Below are positions 58,909 through 64,000 of a stretch of 64,000 nucleotides of DNA, piece by piece. Origin of the DNA: Gloeophyllum trabeum ATCC 11539 (Eukaryota; Basidiomycota; Agaricomycetes; Gloeophyllales; Gloeophyllaceae); assembly GCF_000344685.1 (NCBI RefSeq), contig NW_006920410.1, forward strand, positions 3,397,922 through 3,461,921, in the 5' to 3' direction. A program made the position numbers and the translations under genes. The notes below the pieces were generated by a model. The model made no database searches, had not been told where the DNA came from, and worked only from the letters and a program-made list of their open reading frames with translations. The first letter of the stretch is position 1; every line of letters starts with the position of its first letter.

Positions 58909-60903
58909 TCACGATTTCCTGGGTCTTCTTGGCTGCACCTCCGGAGGTGTGTAACTCGGAGGAGCGTCTCCTGTAAGCACTGATATGGGTGAAGAGGGGT
59001 ACGAGTATGGTCTTCCACTGGAGCTTTGCACTTCTGGCACGAGGCTCAGTCCGCTAGATTGAGACTGATGGAAAGACTGCGTAGTTGGAGGCGCAGATGA
59101 GGGTGGATGGTGAGAAACCCTTGTCGCAGCTTGACTGCTGGTAGTTATGCGTTGGACAGTCATTGACGGAGTTACTAGTGGTTGTCCACCAGGGAAATAG
59201 GGATCGAATGGATCGGCCGAGGATGGTGCGCTGTGAGGTAGCGAAGGATACTGAGACTGCTGAGGCGTGGCGAATAGAGACCCATCCTTGAGGGTAGAAG
59301 GCCGTGTAGTAGCGGAAATAAACGGCTGGATTTCCGACTTGCGGTGCCAGCGGAACACTTGCCCCCGACGGTAAATGAAGAACCCCGCGGCACACAGGAT
59401 GACCAAGAATGCAACGCCTCCGACGGTACCTCCGACTATGGCGCCCACAAGCACCTTCTTACTAGTCTTCGACCTGTGAGCGAACCCGACGGTATCAGGT
59501 TGGGAGCTATTGGGACCGTAGATATTGAATATTCTAGGTGAGGGCACCGTCAGCCCGAGTGTTCTGGACAGGTCTGTGGGACCATGCTTACACGTAGACT
59601 TCGCTCAGAAACCTTGCGCCGAAGAGATACCCCGTGAGGCTTGAATCGGACCACCCTTCGATGCCTCCGATACAACGATCGCCCTGATTGATGACAAGTA
59701 TGGACTGATCGACGGTGAATGATTCCGATCCGAACACCGCGGTGAAGCTCATTTTCGTGTCGCACGGGACGGTCCAGGCTATTGCATGTGCGCTTGCATC
59801 GGATATCTGCGACGCACCAGAGATACTGCCGTCTGTGGAATGTTTTTGTAGTCTGTTGACAAAGATAAAGTAGCAAGCCGACGTACAGATCTCGTTTGCG
59901 AGGTTCTGGGGGATGTAGACATTGGGATAATACGGATCGACCGTGCACGATCCTCCTTGAGTATTTGATATGCTACCACTACCTCCGGCGAATGACCAGC
60001 CATCAAGGTCGATAATCCAGTCGGAAGTTAATCCGGTGCCATCAGCATTGCTCGACGCCTGCTGAACTCCTTTCCATGATACATTTCCGGTATACGCGGA
60101 CCCATCCGGGGAGAGCAAATGCAGGACACCGCCGTCGTTGGTACTGTTGTCGGGAGCGTCCAGTGCCATGCCATACTGAAAGCTTGTGGCGCCGTTATCT
60201 TCGCCCAGATATGCGCCGAAGATCGTGTCAGAGAAGTTGCCTTGCCTAGAGTTGGTACCGAGCCCCAGGACTCCAGATACACCGTCAGAAAACACCGGCA
60301 TAGAAGCATTAGCGACGACGACTATGACACTATGATGGTTAGATGTCTGGGCGACGAACGGTTCACTAACTGGTCATATTGGGATAGGCCCAGACACCTC
60401 CGCTCATCGTTTGCATGCCACAATCCTCTTTATACAGAGGACCATCGACGGTGTTGTTGAGCATGGCCACGGACCTTGCACCTGCAAGTGATTGGGCAGT
60501 GGTGGATTTTGACGCATTATAGCTGCGGTGTCACAGGGTCAGTTATAGAGACAGAAAGATAGCCCCTGGGGACGTACGTAGGAACACCACTGCAGGAATC
60601 GCACTGTGAACCTGCGACCATAGTATAACCCGTTCCCGTAGAAATAGCTAGGCCAAAATGCTGTGTATCAGAGCCAGTAGACTGCAAGCTTATCAGCACA
60701 ATGAAGCGCGGTGAAAGGGCGAGGAAGCACACCATGTTAACATGGACTACGGGTCTTCCAGAAGCATCCAGTGCAAGAGGAACAGTGATAGGTTGTCCTT
60801 TCTCCCATGAACGCTTCGATAGACCAAAGCTAGATGAATGAGACGCTTGCACTGTTATCAAGCACGCTAGGGCGCAAAATACCAGCCAACGAATAGAGGC
60901 CAT
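58909..60903 (-). CDS. Membrane-anchored aspartic-protease-like protein, probably inactive
   Basis: A signal peptide (MASIRWLVFCALACLITVQA) and a propeptide-like stretch precede an A1-family fold: VVHVNMSTGSDTQHFGLAI, then STGTGYTMVAGSQCDSCSG, then VSGVLGLGTNSRQGNFSDTIF and NDGGVLHLLSPDGSAYTG. In active enzymes the first motif is DTGS and the second DTG/DSG. Here the first Asp is Ser (ISTGT) and the second site reads TVDPYYPNVYIP, with Asp kept but Thr-Gly replaced. After the fold a Ser/Thr-rich stalk leads to a transmembrane helix (GAIVGGTVGGVAFLVILCAA, about 59385-59450). A cytosolic tail of about 150 residues, rich in Pro, Ser, Gln and Tyr, ends RRPRKS. Introns are at 60690-60730, 60520-60575, 60300-60390, 59830-59890 and near 59550. 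Probably a cell-surface protein with a binding role. Confidence 0.8.
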
Positions 60904-61218
60904 GGCGGTAGCAGACAGGACCGTCCGAAGGGATCCAGACCTTTGCGAGAGCTCTACTTATAGTACGGGGCCTGTGGTAATAGCACCATGTTCTGCGGCG
61001 ATCACTCCCTGAGGCACAGCAGAAGATTACGCTTTCCGCTTGCGCTTGATTCTGCCTCGCAAATAGGTTAGAACGATTGGTAGCCGAGGAACTGCCCCAG
61101 TGGGAGAGCGCCTGAGAGCACCCACGTCAGGAAGTTCACGTTCATATCCGGATGTCAATCAGCCACTTACCTTCAACGAGAGTAACTATTTTTATTCTTG
61201 TCGTCGCACGAGACACTC
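60904..61218. other. Short stretch upstream of the protease-like gene
   Basis: This holds the promoter of the protease-like gene (minus strand) and the 3' end of the unrecognised minus-strand gene at 61219. On the minus strand a reading of about 20 residues near 61085-61140 (FLTWVLSGALPLGQFLGYQSF in part: LSGALPLGQFLGYQSF) looks unusually protein-like and might be an alternative last exon of that gene. No other feature is seen. Confidence 0.4.
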
Positions 61219-63216
61219 CTAGAGGCTGTAGAAGGTCTCGTCCCAAGGGGTGCGCCAGGGCCGATACCGCTTTCTCAACCTCAGCCGCTCAATATCGGAG
61301 TAGAGGTACTGAGCCCTCCGGGGGTGGAAGAGCTAATCCCATCACGTATGAGCATCACTTACGTCCATGGCGGATAGGCTTGGCCACGGGAGGAGTTTAA
61401 GATTGACCGGAACATTCTGCTTCGGTCATTTCGGACGGGATTGGCTGGAGGTACGAATGGGCTCTCTTGAAATAAAGCGGTGGCTGAGGTTATGGAGAGG
61501 CTTTTGGACCACTGAAGGACTATCACATCTTAATCCGAACGCCATGAGGGTCAAACCAACAGAACCCAACTCAAATACCATCCGGGAGGACGTTGACCGA
61601 AAGAGGCAAGTGCGCAAGATCATTCCGCGTTTGGTGCTACGCTGCGAGCCACGGCTGCCTGGCAGGCGCCCAGGACGATGGGCCTTACAGGAAGGCAGTT
61701 CTCGATAGCTTGTAAATCACTGGCTCTGCTTCGTAGGCCCGTTACTGAGGTCTGTAGGAGCATTGACGCCAAAGAATCTTCATCCAGGATACATGTGGAA
61801 ATGTACAGTCGTCCACGTCAGCGCAATAGAAACAAGTTGGATGGTAGGCATCCTAAAAATCAGAGTGGCTGGACACCTCAACCAATACAAAACCATGCCC
61901 GAAGTAGTTGCCGGTGGTGACATTAAATGGCATTGGCAGTGGGACCTGACAAAACCCGAGCTGGCTGCAGTGCTGTCTCCTGCGGCTTCAACCACACGAT
62001 AATACCACTTCAGGCCATTGTGGGCGCCTCCGATCCCATGCGGTGAAGCACCCAGCGCCAAGAGTCCGAGGACCAGCGGGTGCTATCCTCGCCCGCCGCC
62101 CGGTGACCCAGGACTCCGAGAACTGAGAGGCGGAACCCACAACCAGGCGCTTGAGCTTTGCAGCCTGGTATAGACGTCCAGATACTAGGAGCCCGCCGTA
62201 TACCTCTTACATCTGATGATTCATATCATGTTAATAGAACCACGGTATCTGTGGATCCTCCTATGTGTCATGTTTATGGAATGCGCACTTGATGACTCCT
62301 GCAGCTCCTGGAGCCGTATGGTTCTCGCCTGTACCATCCTATCGATAGTTGATACCCAGTCGTTAAAGCTCTTCCCCCCGAGGAACTTATCGAACCTTGC
62401 CTTTAGAGAATACTGTTGTAACTGGAAGAGTGATGACTGGTTTCCTGGGGGACGCTTTTCACTCTTTTCAACGCATCCTACCCGTGCAAGTTGTGGCGAA
62501 ACAATACACACCTCCGAGTCGCCATAGCAATGACGCACATCGAAAGTCGAGTTATGGTGCGATTCCAGAGTCAGGGTGACACTTTCTATAGACACAGGAC
62601 CTTCAGATGCATTGTGCGGTCGTTCTCTGGCCGCCTGATATCCAGCTTCTTGGAGAAGCGGGTATCCTGCAAGCACGTTCTGCAGTCAGATCTGCGACGT
62701 ATGGAAAAGGGGATCACTGTCCATGATTAATCGAAGCGTCCGTTTCATCCACGATTCTCGACGAAATGTTGCTGAGATCATTCACTTGGACGACGGTCAC
62801 TGATGTTGAGAGCGTCCTACTGCCGACCGGCAGTCCAGGAGAGTTGCAAGAACATGCGGGTCACCCACCATTATCGGAATTCCTCTGGGTGGAAGCTGTG
62901 CCTCCGGTCATCAGTTGAGACAGTAGAACTGTTGAATGCCCCGCCAAACACCAGTCCAACGGTCTTCTCATCAGATGCCGACATACTTACCGGTCTTGGG
63001 CCAGTCACAGACAAAGAAAATGGGCGTTGGAACGTTGAGACCCGGATTATGCGAAATCTTTCCATCATGGAAAGCTCAATGAATGATGTTCGAAGGTGGG
63101 ACATGTCACAAACTTACTCGGCGCCGTGTTGGGACGTGCTGTCCGTAAGCATGTGTTACGGTGCGATGAACTGGTTACATACCTCCCAGCATCACACCAA
63201 GAGAGAGGATAGTCAT
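61219..63216 (-). CDS. Unrecognised multi-exon gene with Cys-containing segments
   Basis: I do not recognise this gene. Linked segments on the minus strand join across good splice sites. From the ATG at 63216: MTILSLGVMLG joined to AFHDGKISHNPGLNVPTPIF with FVCDWPKT (63074-62991), then VLLSQLMTGGTASTQRNSDN (62928-62865), RTLSTSVTVVQVNDLSNISS (62819-62718), and SDCRTCLQDTRFSKKLDIRR (62691 downward). Further left are PLPMPFNVTTGNYFGHGFVL (about 61880-61960), DAYHPTCFYCADVDDCTFPH (61760-61830), NCLPVRPIVLGACQAAVARS (about 61650-61715) and NPVRNDRSRMFRSILNSSRG with a last exon LFHPRRAQYLYSDIERLRLR, stop at 61219. The middle (61980-62640) I could not join with confidence. The four splice joins from 63216 to 62691 were checked for phase. 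It could also be a decayed gene. Confidence 0.45.
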
Positions 63217-63516
63217 TCCAGCGATGCATTATTTGCGTATGGATAGTCTACACTGTCCTTGTGTCAGCAATACAGTTCTCATTCATGTGTCCTCCAGGTA
63301 AAGACATGAGGGGTGATGAGATGAAATAAGCATGAAAAAGGGAATACAATCACTATGTCCTCCATTAATTAGAACTATGCTGTTATACCATGAGTTGAAC
63401 TATTTCTACGGACCTTTGTTACATGACAGCAATGCAATGGAAGAGAGGAAAGAAAATGAGGAAAACACATGGTGCAAAAGGGCGGGACCTACCCGGCTGG
63501 GAAACCGGCATGACTG
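63217..63516. other. Short stretch between unrecognised gene and phosphatase
   Basis: This holds the promoter of the minus-strand gene at 63216 and the 3' end of the phosphatase gene. ORFs here have no features; it is AT-rich around 63320-63400. Confidence 0.4.
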
Positions 63517-64000
63517 CTACAATCTCAATTTCGACGGAACATCCGACTCAAACTGAACAGACTCGTCGCTGCTCAACTGTCTCTTCTTCATGCTCGGCCG
63601 CTTGGACAGACGCAACTGCCCTTCCTTACCCTCCTTGATCAGCTCGGTGGGACTTGCGAGGCGCTTGTGCTTTGTGGGTGACGTCTGCAAGGTGGTGACC
63701 CGCGGTATCGACGCAATGGGTATTGGCGAACCAAGCCCAGATCCCGGCAAAGAAGGCGGACCCACTTCTGGACCCTTCCGGAGGGTATGGCGCTCGGTAT
63801 CAGACCTTCCCCGATCATCCTCTCCGTAGAGTTCCTTCTCCTGGTCCACAAGGCGAAGTGCTCCTTCGATGATCGCCCGATGCACAAAGACATATTGTCT
63901 CAGGCTCTGGCAGAGACTCATGCGCTGTTCGCGGATATCCTCGACGACGGTGCGGATGGGATCCTTGTACGACGACAGCAGCGGGGGAGAGTCCTCTCGG
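63517..64000 (-). CDS. Tyrosine-specific protein phosphatase, C-terminal part (cut by window edge)
   Basis: Only the last part of the gene is inside the window; the start and the catalytic Cys loop lie to the right. The final segment of a class I PTP domain is seen: DPIRTVVEDIREQRMSLCQS with LRQYVFVHRAIIEGAL. This is the helix after the catalytic loop, where the Gln-containing loop region RMSLCQ..RQYVFVH is typical. A C-terminal tail follows, rich in Ser, Pro, Lys and Arg (GPPSLPGSGLGSPIPIASIP), and ends at the stop at 63517. This resembles the tails of fungal PTPs such as Pyp/Ptp1, which act on MAP kinases. The specific target is inferred only from family. Confidence 0.8.
   Translation of the reverse strand, partial: REDSPPLLSSYKDPIRTVVEDIREQRMSLCQSLRQYVFVHRAIIEGALRLVDQEKELYGEDDRGRSDTERHTLRKGPEVGPPSLPGSGLGSPIPIASIPRVTTLQTSPTKHKRLASPTELIKEGKEGQLRLSKRPSMKKRQLSSDESVQFESDVPSKLRL

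Noticed and set aside
61763..62002. Plus-strand ORF of 79 codons containing IKWHWQWDLTKPELAAV
   Set aside because: Looks protein-like, but the minus strand here gives PLPMPFNVTTGNYFGHG and a good splice join to DAYHPTCFYC, which explains the region better.

Overview
The window is nuclear DNA of a filamentous basidiomycete, most likely a wood- or litter-decaying Agaricomycete. Almost every gene is split by many introns of about 45-75 bases with GT..AG ends. The gene set is fungal (VAC8, ARO2, GCN20, SUB2, ROK1, CCA1, a group X hybrid histidine kinase). The secreted glycoside hydrolases (GH16 glucanase, GH43 galactanase with a CBM35-like tail) and a DUF7704-type membrane protein fit Agaricomycetes. 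I saw no transposon, CRISPR array, rRNA or convincing tRNA. All gene models below were joined by hand from reading frames and splice signals, so outer limits are usually firmer than internal exon borders.

Layout, left to right. Bases 1-10 kb (all minus strand): the N-terminal part of a GYF-domain protein that runs off the left edge, an acetyl-CoA transporter of the SLC33A1 type, a GCNA-like SprT metalloprotease with SUMO-interaction-like motifs, and a secreted GH16 endoglucanase. After an empty 1.3 kb come VAC8 (minus), an intronless metaxin/FAXC-type GST-fold protein (minus), the CCA-adding enzyme CCA1 (plus), an HMG-box factor (minus), the DEAD-box helicase ROK1 (minus), a secreted GH43 exo-galactanase-like enzyme (plus), a mitochondrial dicarboxylate carrier with micro-exons (minus) and SUB2/UAP56 (plus).

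Bases 30-40 kb are one very large plus-strand gene, a hybrid histidine kinase of the Chk1/Mak2/Mak3 type. Its order is a kinase-like domain with degenerate catalytic motifs, an AAA-type ATPase, GAF, HisKA, HATPase, a pseudo-receiver and a true receiver. From 40 to 51 kb are an ADAM metalloprotease (minus), a DUF7704-like membrane protein (minus), a CofD/YvcK-like (UPF0052) protein (plus), an unrecognised protein with a Trp/Cys/Asp-rich tail (plus) and chorismate synthase ARO2 (minus).

From 51 kb to the right edge are a SAP30-like Sin3-binding protein (plus), a secreted Ala/Gly/Asn-repeat protein (plus), the ABCF ATPase GCN20 (plus), a membrane-anchored aspartic-protease-like protein that has lost both catalytic motifs (minus), an unrecognised Cys-containing multi-exon gene (minus) and the C-terminal end of a tyrosine phosphatase (minus).

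There is no operon or obvious biosynthetic cluster; the genes are mostly housekeeping, with a few secreted and signalling genes between them. The least conventional items are the degenerate aspartic protease, the two unrecognised genes, the micro-exon start of the carrier gene, a GC-AG intron in the SprT gene, and the pseudokinase and pseudo-receiver in the hybrid kinase.
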